From Streptomyces sp. V3I8 (GTDB lineage Bacteria; Actinomycetota; Actinomycetes; Streptomycetales; Streptomycetaceae), in contig NZ_JAUSZL010000002.1 of NCBI RefSeq assembly GCF_030817535.1, positions 4,216,001-4,280,000 on the forward strand: 64,000 nt of DNA. The letters are read 5' to 3'. Under the pieces are notes generated by a model. The model was not told where the DNA came from. It worked only from the letters and a program-made list of their open reading frames with translations, and made no database searches. The translations under genes were made by a program, and so were the position numbers. Shown piece after piece: positions 1 through 7,453 of this stretch. Position 1 is the stretch's first letter; every line of letters starts with the position of its first letter.

Positions 1-288
1 CCCGCGCAGGACCCGTCCGGTGCCTCCCCGCCCCGGGGCGCCGCCGGGCCCGGCGGCGGGTCCGGTCTGGCCGGGCTGCGGGAGCGGCTGGCCGCGGTGG
101 CCGGGACGCTGGAGGCGGGTCCCGTCGACGGCGACCTGTTCCGGGTCGTGGCCGAGGTGCCGCTGCCTCCCGCCTCCGCGCGCACGTCGTCCTCGGCCGC
201 GTCCTCGGCGGCGTCCTCGGCCGCGTCCTCGGCGGCATCCTCCGTTCCGCGTTCCGTGAGTGAAGAGAGCGAAGAGGTCACCTCATGA
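1..288 (+). CDS. sensor histidine kinase, C-terminal end (partial)
   Basis: The frame is open from the first base of the window and ends in a TGA that overlaps the ATG of the next gene (ATGA). The visible part contains GSGLAGLRERLAAVAGTLEAG, the G-box of NarL/DesK-type kinases that closes the ATP-binding pocket, followed by the last HATPase strand (LFRVVAEVPLP). The tail is a run of S/A from a 12-bp repeat copied about four times (about 188-240). The overlap with the response regulator makes this its cognate kinase. The sensor part lies outside the window, so the signal is unknown. Confidence 0.85.
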   Translation, partial: PAQDPSGASPPRGAAGPGGGSGLAGLRERLAAVAGTLEAGPVDGDLFRVVAEVPLPPASARTSSSAASSAASSAASSAASSVPRSVSEESEEVTS

Positions 289-905
289 CGTCCGTACGGC
301 CCATCCGGCTGCTGCTCGCCGACGACGAGCACCTCATCCGGGGGGCGCTCGCCGCGCTGCTGGGTCTCGAGGAGGACCTGCTCGTGGTGGCGGAGGCGGC
401 CGACGGGCCCGAGGCACTGGCGATGGCCCGCGCGCACGAACCCGACGTGGCCGTGCTGGACCTGCAGATGCCCGGCGCCGACGGTGTGAGGGTGGCCACA
501 TCGCTGCGGACCGAACTGCCCGCCTGCCGGGTGCTGATCGTGACGAGCCACGGCCGCCCCGGGCACCTCAAGCGGGCGCTGACGGCGGGAGTGCGGGGGT
601 TCGTCCCGAAGACGGTGAGCGCGCGACGGCTCGCGGAGATCATCCGTACCGTGCACGCGGGAAACCGCTACGTCGACCCGGAGTTGGCCGCCGACGCGAT
701 CTCGGCCGGGGACTCGCCGCTCACCGCGCGCGAGGCCGAGGTGCTGGAACTGGCCGCCGACGGCGCGCCCGTCGCGGAGATCGCGGAACGGGCCGCGCTC
801 TCCCAGGGGACCGTGCGCAACTACCTGTCGTCGGCCGTGTCCAAACTCGGGGTCGAGAACCGTCACTCGGCGGTGCGTCTCGCACGGGAGCGAGGTTGGG
901 TATAG
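285..905 (+). CDS. NarL/FixJ family response regulator
   Basis: A 206-residue DNA-binding response regulator. The receiver domain fills about residues 7-120, with the acidic pair D13-D14, phosphoacceptor D59 (in VLDLQMPG) and conserved K109 (FVPK). A LuxR-type helix-turn-helix follows at about 140-200 (SPLTAREAEVLELAADG, then SQGTVRNYLSSAVSKLGV). It is translationally coupled to the kinase by the ATGA overlap, so the two form a DesK/DesR-like pair. Length and domain order are normal for the family. The target genes cannot be read from this window. Confidence 0.93.
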   Translation: MTSVRPIRLLLADDEHLIRGALAALLGLEEDLLVVAEAADGPEALAMARAHEPDVAVLDLQMPGADGVRVATSLRTELPACRVLIVTSHGRPGHLKRALTAGVRGFVPKTVSARRLAEIIRTVHAGNRYVDPELAADAISAGDSPLTAREAEVLELAADGAPVAEIAERAALSQGTVRNYLSSAVSKLGVENRHSAVRLARERGWV

Positions 906-928
906 TTGCTCTCGCGCCACGGCGCAGC

Positions 929-1001
929 GCGGACGTAGCTCAGTTGGTAGAGCGCAACCTTGCCAAGGTTGAGGTCGCCAGTTCGAACCTGGTCGTCCGC
1001 T
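929..1001 (+). tRNA. tRNA-Gly (GCC)
   Basis: A 73-base cloverleaf. The acceptor stem GCGGACG pairs with CGTCCGC and the D-arm is AGCTCAGTTGGTAGAGC. The anticodon stem CAACC/GGTTG has loop TTGCCAA with anticodon GCC at 962-964. The T-arm carries GTTCGAA. CCA is not encoded. A terminator hairpin follows eight bases later. Confidence 0.96.
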
Positions 1002-1008
1002 CAGAGCC

Positions 1009-1040
1009 AAGAACCCCCGGTCACCGACCGGGGGTTCTTT
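1009..1040. terminator. terminator hairpin between tRNA-Gly and purC
   Basis: A perfect stem (AAGAACCCCCGGT against ACCGGGGGTTCTT) around a short CACCG-type loop, ending in a T run. It sits between the plus-strand tRNA and the end of minus-strand purC, so it can stop transcription from both sides. Confidence 0.85.
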
Positions 1041-1055
1041 GGTGACCGTCCGCGC

Positions 1056-1961
1056 TCAGGTCCAGGTCGTACCCGTCAGGCGCTCGTACGCCTCCACGTA
1101 CTTGGCGCGGGTCGCGTCCACGACCTCCTGGGGCAGGGCGGGCGGCGGCTGCTCGCCGCGGCGGTCCCATCCGGACTCGGCGGAGGTCAGCCAGTCGCGG
1201 ACGTACTGCTTGTCGAACGAGGGCTGCGCGTGGCCCGGCTCCCAGGTGTCGGCGGGCCAGAAGCGGGACGAGTCCGGGGTCAGCACCTCGTCGGCGATGA
1301 CGAGCGTCTCACCGTCGCCGTCCAGGCCGAACTCGAACTTCGTGTCCGCGAGGATGATCCCCCGGTCGCGCGCGATGTCACGGCCGCGGCTGTAGACGGC
1401 GAGTGTCGCCTGCCGCAGCCTGGCCGCGGTCTCCGCGCCGACCTGGCGGGCGACCTCCTCGTACGCGACGTTCTCGTCGTGCTCGCCGACGGCGGCCTTG
1501 GTGGCCGGGGTGAAGATCGGGCCGGGCAGCTCCGAGCCGTCGCTCAGCCCCTCGGGCAGGGCGAGACCGCAGACGGTACGGGTCTCCTCGTACTCGGCGA
1601 GACCCGAGCCGGTGAGATAGCCGCGGGCGACGCACTCGACCGGGACCATCCGCAGGGACTTGCAGATCAGGGTGCGGCCCTGCCACTCGGCGGGCGCGCC
1701 GGGCGGCGGTTCGGTGCCCAGGACGTGGTTCGGCAGCAGATCGGCGATCTTGTCGAACCACCAGAGCGAGAGCTGCGTCAGGACGCGGCCCTTGTCGGGG
1801 ATCTCCGTGGGCAGCACCCAGTCGTACGCGGAGATGCGGTCGCTGGCGACCATCACGAGGTCGCCCGCCTCGTTCTGGTACAGGTCGCGCACCTTGCCGG
1901 TGTGCAGGTGCACCAGACCCGGGACCTCTGGGGCCTCGGGCTTTTCGACGAATCCGGACAC
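1056..1961 (-). CDS. purC: phosphoribosylaminoimidazole-succinocarboxamide synthase (SAICAR synthetase)
   Basis: This 301-residue enzyme joins CAIR and aspartate with ATP to make SAICAR in de novo purine synthesis. Family motifs seen are the N-terminal GKVRDLY strand, VASDRISAYDWVLPTEIPDKG, the VPVECVARGYLTGSG block and ILADTKFEFG. The frame stays open far upstream, but a GTG at 1961 preceded by GGAGGAA at good spacing fits the known PurC N-terminus (VSGFVEKPE). purD lies 4 kb away on the same strand. Confidence 0.95.
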   Translation of the reverse strand: MSGFVEKPEAPEVPGLVHLHTGKVRDLYQNEAGDLVMVASDRISAYDWVLPTEIPDKGRVLTQLSLWWFDKIADLLPNHVLGTEPPPGAPAEWQGRTLICKSLRMVPVECVARGYLTGSGLAEYEETRTVCGLALPEGLSDGSELPGPIFTPATKAAVGEHDENVAYEEVARQVGAETAARLRQATLAVYSRGRDIARDRGIILADTKFEFGLDGDGETLVIADEVLTPDSSRFWPADTWEPGHAQPSFDKQYVRDWLTSAESGWDRRGEQPPPALPQEVVDATRAKYVEAYERLTGTTWT

Positions 1962-2067
1962 GGTTCCTCCCCGTGGTTCTGGCTGAATGCCTCGATTCTC
2001 CCGTACGGGAGGCCCGTACCCGGCCAGGGGTGGGTGTGAAGTCCGTACGAGGGCCCGCCGGGTGGCC

Positions 2068-3585
2068 TCAGTCGCGTTTGCAGATGCGGTCCAGGAGGTT
2101 GGCGGTGGCCCGCTGGACCCGGGTGTCGACGTGGCCCGGACGGTCCAGGGCCGGGGACCAGGCGAAGGTGCCGGAGGCGAAGACGAGGGCTCCGGAGTGC
2201 GCGCGGTACAGGGACGTCTCCTGGTGGCGGACGGCGCCCTCCGTGTCCCGGTACGGGGAGTGGGAGAGCAGGATGCGTCCCTGGTGCTCGGGAAGCACGG
2301 TACGGGGGAAGTAGCGGTCGGCCTCGCCCGCCACCATGCCCTCCAGTTCGTCGCCCTCGTGGGCGCCGGTCGCCTCCCACATCCAGTGGTCGGCGTTGCG
2401 GACGACGAGCGGGTGGGCCTCCGGGACCCGGCCCGCGTACTGGATGCCGAGGAGTTCCTGCTCCGGGCGGTCGATCTCGCGCCACAGTGCGGACTTCCCG
2501 GGTCCGCGGCGCTTGCGGCAGGTGAGCAGCCGGTCGGGGACGCCGGACGCGGAGGGCGCCAGCTCGACCTGCCAGTACATGGTGTTGGCGGAGAGGAAGA
2601 CGAGGGAGGTGCCCTGCTCGCGGGCGACGTCCACGGTGCGGCGCATGGCGATGGACCAGTACTCGTCGTGGCCCGGAAAGACCAGGCCCCGGTAGCGCGT
2701 GGGGTCGACGCGGCCGGCGTGCAGGTCGCGGGCGTCGGCGTACGCGAGGTCGTAGCCGTAGCGCTCGGCCCAGCGGATGAAGTCGTAGGCGTGGCCCACG
2801 TGCAGCGGCAGGCCCGCGCCCGCGTACGGGCGGTCGAAGGAGACCGTCGTCGCGGCGTCGGCCTCGCCGAGCAGCCTGCCCTCCTCGTCCCACGCGTGGT
2901 AGAGGCTCGCGCCCGTGCGGCCGTCCTCCGGGTAGAGGTTGTACGCCTGCCAGGTGATGTCCGGCAGGACCAGCAGCAGGTCGGCGGGGCTGTCGTCGCG
3001 GACCGTGAACGGGATGTGGGAGCGGTGCCCGTCGTCGGTGGTGAGGACGGCCACGTACGCGCCGACGCTCCAGTACGACGGGACCTGCAGCCGCCAGGAG
3101 AGCCACCAGTGGTGGCAGGAGACCGTGCGCTCCGCGGTGAGCGGGGGCGGCTGGACGATCCCGGAGAGCCGCGGACTGGTGGTGATCTTGCTGGCTCCGT
3201 CGCCCCCGTAGTGCCCGATGCGGTAGATGTCGACGCCGAACTGCTGGGGCGGGTCCACCGTGATGTGGAAGTCGAGGGCCTCGCCGGGGGCGACCGCGCC
3301 GGCGGAGGTGAAGCCCTTGATCTGGCGGTGGACGTCGTCGGCCGTGCGGGGGCCTCCGGCGGCCGTGCGGGGCGTGGGGACGCGCGGGCCGGTGCTGCGG
3401 TACCGGTCGCCGTCCGCCGCGCCGGGGTGCGGGGTGTGGTCCACGTACCAGGGGACGACGTGGCCCGTGTCGTCGAAGTAGTTCTCGCTGCCGCGCAGCC
3501 AGGGGACGGGGCCCTGGCCGAAGGGGTCCGTGACGGCGTGTGCCAGCGCTCCCGACTCCCAGCGGCGGATCTGCTCGGTCCCCAT
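2068..3585 (-). CDS. N,N-dimethylformamidase beta-subunit-like protein
   Basis: A 505-residue protein resembling the large subunit of N,N-dimethylformamidase. Recognisable pieces are the AYNLYPEDGRTGASLY segment (about 190-205), the GHDEYWS motif (about 285) and the following SLVFLSANTMYWQVEL strand. There is no signal peptide and no small subunit gene nearby, so dimethylformamide hydrolysis itself is unproven. The ATG at 3585 is chosen over an upstream one at 3663 because GGAGGG precedes it. About 106 bp separate it from purC on the same strand. Confidence 0.75.
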   Translation of the reverse strand: MGTEQIRRWESGALAHAVTDPFGQGPVPWLRGSENYFDDTGHVVPWYVDHTPHPGAADGDRYRSTGPRVPTPRTAAGGPRTADDVHRQIKGFTSAGAVAPGEALDFHITVDPPQQFGVDIYRIGHYGGDGASKITTSPRLSGIVQPPPLTAERTVSCHHWWLSWRLQVPSYWSVGAYVAVLTTDDGHRSHIPFTVRDDSPADLLLVLPDITWQAYNLYPEDGRTGASLYHAWDEEGRLLGEADAATTVSFDRPYAGAGLPLHVGHAYDFIRWAERYGYDLAYADARDLHAGRVDPTRYRGLVFPGHDEYWSIAMRRTVDVAREQGTSLVFLSANTMYWQVELAPSASGVPDRLLTCRKRRGPGKSALWREIDRPEQELLGIQYAGRVPEAHPLVVRNADHWMWEATGAHEGDELEGMVAGEADRYFPRTVLPEHQGRILLSHSPYRDTEGAVRHQETSLYRAHSGALVFASGTFAWSPALDRPGHVDTRVQRATANLLDRICKRD

Positions 3586-3803
3586 GCGGCGTTCCCTCCC
3601 TCGTACACCGTCTGCCCCGGCGGGCCTCGCACGTCCGTACTGTGCGAATGCCGGCCTCAGCACATCACATTACGCATGCACACCGTCACCGTTCGTCGCG
3701 AATTTCCTTCGGTGCGTGGGGAGATGGGGGCTGGGGCGCCTCTGCCGGTGGCCCGGGGGGCCGGGGAGCCGGGGGGCCGGGGAGCCGGGGGGGGGCAGGG
3801 GGG

Positions 3804-5819
3804 TCAGACCAGGCGGACCGGTTTCTCGGGGCGGACGCCCACGTTCAGGAGCCAGGCCCGCAGGGGGGCCGGATCGCCCTCCTCGATGAGGCTGAGGACC
3901 CGGGGGCCCAGGTCGGCCGAGCGCTCGCCGCCGACGAGGAGGGACGGGCCGTCCAGCCAGTCGAGGCCCGGTGTCGCCCCGGCCGTGTCCATGGCCGCGC
4001 AGCAGACCATCGCCGTCACGTGGTCGCCCAGCAGGTCGCGGCCCGTGCGCGGCGGTTGCAGGGGGAAGAGCGGCAGCGCGCCGTCGTCCCAGAGCCCCAG
4101 GTCGGGTCCGCCCTGCCCGGCGGCGCCCGCGGACGGCGCCGCGGGCTCGGCGGCCACGGCGGCCTCCTCGCGCGCCAGCGCGGCGCTCAGGCCGGCCGCC
4201 AGCGCCGCGCTCCGCTCGGTGGCCGGACCGCCGTCCTCGTCGCTGTAACCGGAACCGGGGTCGGGGTCGGGGCTGGGGTCGGGGCTGGGGTCTGGGTCGG
4301 GGCCGGCTCTGTGGCTGTCCGGAGCGGGAGCGGGGGCGGGGGCGACCGCGGCGTGGGACGGGTCACCGGTCCGCGGGTCACCGGTCCGCAGTTCACCGAT
4401 CCACAGGTCATCGGTCCGCAGGTCATCGGTCCGCGCGTCACCGGGCCGCAGTTCATCGGGCTGTGCGTCACCGGTCCGCGCGTCACCACCGGTCCGCGGG
4501 TCCGGCGGTGGTGGCGGCTTCGTGGTCAGGTGGTCCAGGACCCGGGACAGGGTCGGGCCCGCCGGGTCCGGGGCGCCCGGCTGCGCCGTGCGGGACACGC
4601 CCAGCGTGTCCAGCACCCGGTGCAGCCGCGCCGCGTCCGTACGCCACTTGCGGTCGACCACCTCGTCCGGGTACTCGGCCCAGTCGACCGGCGCCCAGTC
4701 GGGGCCGGCCCCGGCGGGTCCGCCGTGGAAGAGGCGGGCGGCTAGCAGGGACGTCGCCTCGTCGATCGCGCCCGGCTCCTCCAGCAGGTCGCAGGCGGGA
4801 CGTTCGCCGAGCCGGGAGGCGAAGCCCTCGGCGAGCCGGTCGCGCCGGGAGAGCTCGGTGAGCGCCGCGACGACACCGGCGTCCAGCCGGGACGGCCACC
4901 GCCCCATGCGCCAGGCGGGCAGCGCGACCCTGGTCAGCAGCCGGTCCCAGCCCGCGTACGCCAGGCCCACCTGCTCCTGGGCGACGATCCGCAGGCCGTA
5001 GTCCACCGCCTGGGCGCGCTCCGCCGCCGCCGCGGCCACCCCCCGCTCCATCTCGGCCGCGTGCCCGCGGCAGCCGCGCAGCAGGATCCTGGTGATCCAG
5101 CCGGCCCCGCCGAGCACCAGCCGGGCCAGGGGGTTGCGTCCGGACGCCGACGTCACGGCCACGGCCGCGTCCAGACCGCGTACGAAGCGCCGGGCCGCGG
5201 CTATGTCGGGGTGCGCCGACGGTCCCGTACCGGCGACGACCGGTGCGAGGACGGCGCGCAGTTCGCCGACCCGCATCCACCACATGAAGGGTGAACCGAT
5301 GACCAGGACGGGCGCGTCGGGCGTGCGCCGGTGGGCCGACGGCAGGCCCCGGCCGCCCTCCGTCTCGTCCCCGGAGCGCGTGCGGGACGGTCCGTGGGAG
5401 GGGTGGGTGCGGTCCTCCAGCCAGCTGTCGCAGTCGGGGGTGAGCGCTATCGCGGAGGGGGCGGGCACCTCGAGGCGGTCGGCCAGGTCCCGCACCATGC
5501 GGTACAGGTCCGGCGCCGACTCCTCGGCGACCGCGACCGTGGGGCTCACCGCGGGCCGCGAACGGGCGACGAGCAGCGCGACACCCGCCGCGCAGAGCAG
5601 CACGAAGGCGGCGAACCCCGTCACGGCCGCGCGCGCCACACCCCAGCCGGGGCCGTCGATGTGCCCGGTCGACCCGCCGGCGAGCAGGACGACGGCGACG
5701 GCCGCGGGCAGCAGGGCGACGGCCGACGCCCTGCTGCGGATGCGCAGCACGGCGAGAGCCCGTGAGCGCGCGGCCTGCGCACCCGACTCCACTCCCATAC
5801 CGGACACGACCGGTGTCAC
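3804..5819 (-). CDS. membrane protein resembling a degenerate M48 metallopeptidase
   Basis: 671 residues with two membrane segments near the N-terminus (about 30-50 and 65-85). These are followed by a region laid out like actinobacterial M48 peptidases: PDLYRMVRDLADRLEVPAPSA, then VLVIGSPFMWW and GELRAVLAPVVAG. Active M48 enzymes have HExxH where this protein reads PVVAG, so the zinc site looks lost. The C-terminal half holds a D/T-rich linker written by 15-bp repeats (4366-4500) and a GSG/DP-rich stretch. The GTG at 5819 is preceded by a weak AGTAGGG; an ATG at 5798 is the alternative. Confidence 0.7.
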   Translation of the reverse strand: MTPVVSGMGVESGAQAARSRALAVLRIRSRASAVALLPAAVAVVLLAGGSTGHIDGPGWGVARAAVTGFAAFVLLCAAGVALLVARSRPAVSPTVAVAEESAPDLYRMVRDLADRLEVPAPSAIALTPDCDSWLEDRTHPSHGPSRTRSGDETEGGRGLPSAHRRTPDAPVLVIGSPFMWWMRVGELRAVLAPVVAGTGPSAHPDIAAARRFVRGLDAAVAVTSASGRNPLARLVLGGAGWITRILLRGCRGHAAEMERGVAAAAAERAQAVDYGLRIVAQEQVGLAYAGWDRLLTRVALPAWRMGRWPSRLDAGVVAALTELSRRDRLAEGFASRLGERPACDLLEEPGAIDEATSLLAARLFHGGPAGAGPDWAPVDWAEYPDEVVDRKWRTDAARLHRVLDTLGVSRTAQPGAPDPAGPTLSRVLDHLTTKPPPPPDPRTGGDARTGDAQPDELRPGDARTDDLRTDDLWIGELRTGDPRTGDPSHAAVAPAPAPAPDSHRAGPDPDPSPDPSPDPDPGSGYSDEDGGPATERSAALAAGLSAALAREEAAVAAEPAAPSAGAAGQGGPDLGLWDDGALPLFPLQPPRTGRDLLGDHVTAMVCCAAMDTAGATPGLDWLDGPSLLVGGERSADLGPRVLSLIEEGDPAPLRAWLLNVGVRPEKPVRLV
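4366..4500. repeat. 15-bp imperfect tandem repeats inside the M48-like gene
   Basis: About nine copies of a unit close to GTCACCGGTCCGCGG lie head to tail. On the coding strand each gives five residues of the type T-G/D-D-x-R. A second, shorter repeat (GGGGTCGGGGCT-like) lies just upstream at 4258-4305 and encodes alternating D-P/S-P. Confidence 0.85.
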
Positions 5820-6132
5820 CCCCTACTGCCCGTCCGGCGTGTGCCTACCCAGCCACCGCCGGCGGACGTCCATGGCGTTGCTCACTCCCCCACTGTGGCA
5901 CCCACGACAGACATCGCAATGCCGGTGGGCCAAGTGCCGGAACGCTTGCGCCGCACCATAGTTGGGGCCCCGGCCGTCGTCAGCCGGATGGCGGAACGGT
6001 CACTCGATGGAATGGCTTTGGCTAGAGGTAGCTGACGAACGGGCCCCGGATCCTGTGCCGGATCCGGGGCCCGAAGGTGCCGTGCGTAGGGTGGCGGCGC
6101 AGGTGACAGCCCGTAACCCAGGGTTACTCCGG
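5820..6132. other. intergenic region with a possible small ORF and the purD terminator
   Basis: No convincing gene is present. A 38-codon plus-strand frame (5919-6035, reading MPVGQVPERLRRTIVGAPAV at its start) has moderately biased third positions but no ribosome binding site and lies between two minus-strand genes. The strong hairpin at 6041-6072 is listed separately. Confidence 0.4.
6041..6072 (-). terminator. terminator downstream of purD
   Basis: A 13-bp near-perfect stem, GGGCCCCGGATC against GGATCCGGGGCCC around a short loop, lies 60 bp past the purD stop on the minus strand. Confidence 0.75.
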
Positions 6133-7392
6133 TTACTCGGCGGCGGCCTCCGCCACCTTCGCCGCGATGTCCGTACGGTGCTGGGAGCCGTCGAGGCGGA
6201 TCCGGCCGACCGCCGCGTAGGCGCGGGCGCGGGCCTCGGTGAGGTCCGTGCCGCTCGCGGTGACGGAGAGCACCCGGCCGCCCGCGCTGAGGACCGCGTC
6301 GCCGTCCCGCTTCGTACCGGCGTGCAGGACGTACGTGTGCGGGGCGTCCTGGGCCGCCACCTCGTCGAGCCCTTCGACGGGGTCGCCGGTGCGGGGGGTG
6401 CCGGGGTAGTTGTGCGAGGCGATGACCACGGTCACGGCCGCGTCGTCGCTCCAGCGCAGCGGTTCGAGGTCGGCGAGGGTGCCGTTCGCCGCCGCGAGGA
6501 GGACACCGGCGAGCGGGGTCTTCAGCCGGGCGAGGACGACCTGGGTCTCGGGGTCGCCGAACCGGGCGTTGAACTCGATGACCCGGACTCCGCGCGAGGT
6601 GATCGCGAGACCGGCGTAGAGCAGCCCGGAGAACGGGGTGCCGCGGCGGCGCAGCTCGTCGACGGTCGGCTGCAGGACGGTCTGCACGACCTCCTCGACC
6701 AGCTTCGGATCGGCCCACGGGAGGGGCGAGTACGCGCCCATGCCGCCGGTGTTGGGGCCCTGGTCGCCGTCGAGGGCGCGCTTGAAGTCCTGGGCCGGCT
6801 GCAGCGGGACGACCGTCACGCCGTCGGTGATCGCGAAGAGGGAGACCTCGGGGCCGTCGAGGAACTCCTCGATGACCACGCGGTCGCAGGCGTTGGCGTG
6901 GGCCGCCGCGGCGGCGAGGTCGTCGGTCACGACGACGCCCTTGCCGGCGGCGAGGCCGTCGTCCTTCACCACGTACGGGGCGCCGAAGGCGTCGAGCGCC
7001 TCGTCGACCTCGGCGGGGGTGGTGCAGACGTACGAGCGGGCGGTGGGCACGCCCGCGCCGGCCATGACGTCCTTGGCGAAGGCCTTCGAGCCCTCCAGCC
7101 GGGCCGCCTCCCGCGAGGGACCGAACACCGGGATGCCCGCCTCGCGCACGGCGTCGGCGACCCCGGCCACCAGGGGTGCCTCCGGGCCGACGATCACCAG
7201 CTCGGCTTCGAGGCCCTTGGCCAGCGCGGCCACGGCCCCGCCGTCGAGGGCGTCGACCTGGTGCAGCCGGGCCACCTCGGCGATGCCCGCGTTGCCTGGG
7301 GCACAGTGCAGCGCGGTGACGTCGGGATCGAGGGAGAGGGAGCGGCACAGGGCATGTTCGCGGGCGCCGCCGCCGATTACTAGGACCTTCAC
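6133..7392 (-). CDS. purD: phosphoribosylamine--glycine ligase (GAR synthetase)
   Basis: 419 residues, the usual length. The enzyme ligates glycine to phosphoribosylamine with ATP, the second step of purine synthesis. The start MKVLVIGGGAREHAL is the typical N-terminal fold. The ATP-grasp core shows PTARSYVCTTPAEVDEAL, YVVKDDGLAAGKGVVV and IEEFLDGPEVSLFAI, and then the signature family block GLLYAGLAITSRGVRVIEFNARFGDPE, split here by few changes. It is separated from dnaX by about 60 bp on the same strand. Confidence 0.96.
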   Translation of the reverse strand: MKVLVIGGGAREHALCRSLSLDPDVTALHCAPGNAGIAEVARLHQVDALDGGAVAALAKGLEAELVIVGPEAPLVAGVADAVREAGIPVFGPSREAARLEGSKAFAKDVMAGAGVPTARSYVCTTPAEVDEALDAFGAPYVVKDDGLAAGKGVVVTDDLAAAAAHANACDRVVIEEFLDGPEVSLFAITDGVTVVPLQPAQDFKRALDGDQGPNTGGMGAYSPLPWADPKLVEEVVQTVLQPTVDELRRRGTPFSGLLYAGLAITSRGVRVIEFNARFGDPETQVVLARLKTPLAGVLLAAANGTLADLEPLRWSDDAAVTVVIASHNYPGTPRTGDPVEGLDEVAAQDAPHTYVLHAGTKRDGDAVLSAGGRVLSVTASGTDLTEARARAYAAVGRIRLDGSQHRTDIAAKVAEAAAE

Positions 7393-7453
7393 GGGGGTCA
7401 GCCTAGCGGGGCGCCCGCCCGGCGGTTCCCCGGTGCGGGGGCGGCTCCGCCGG

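Noticed and set aside
1987..4248. 753-codon plus-strand open frame
   Set aside because: It runs across two minus-strand genes and their gap with no recognisable domain and a composition typical of a shadow.
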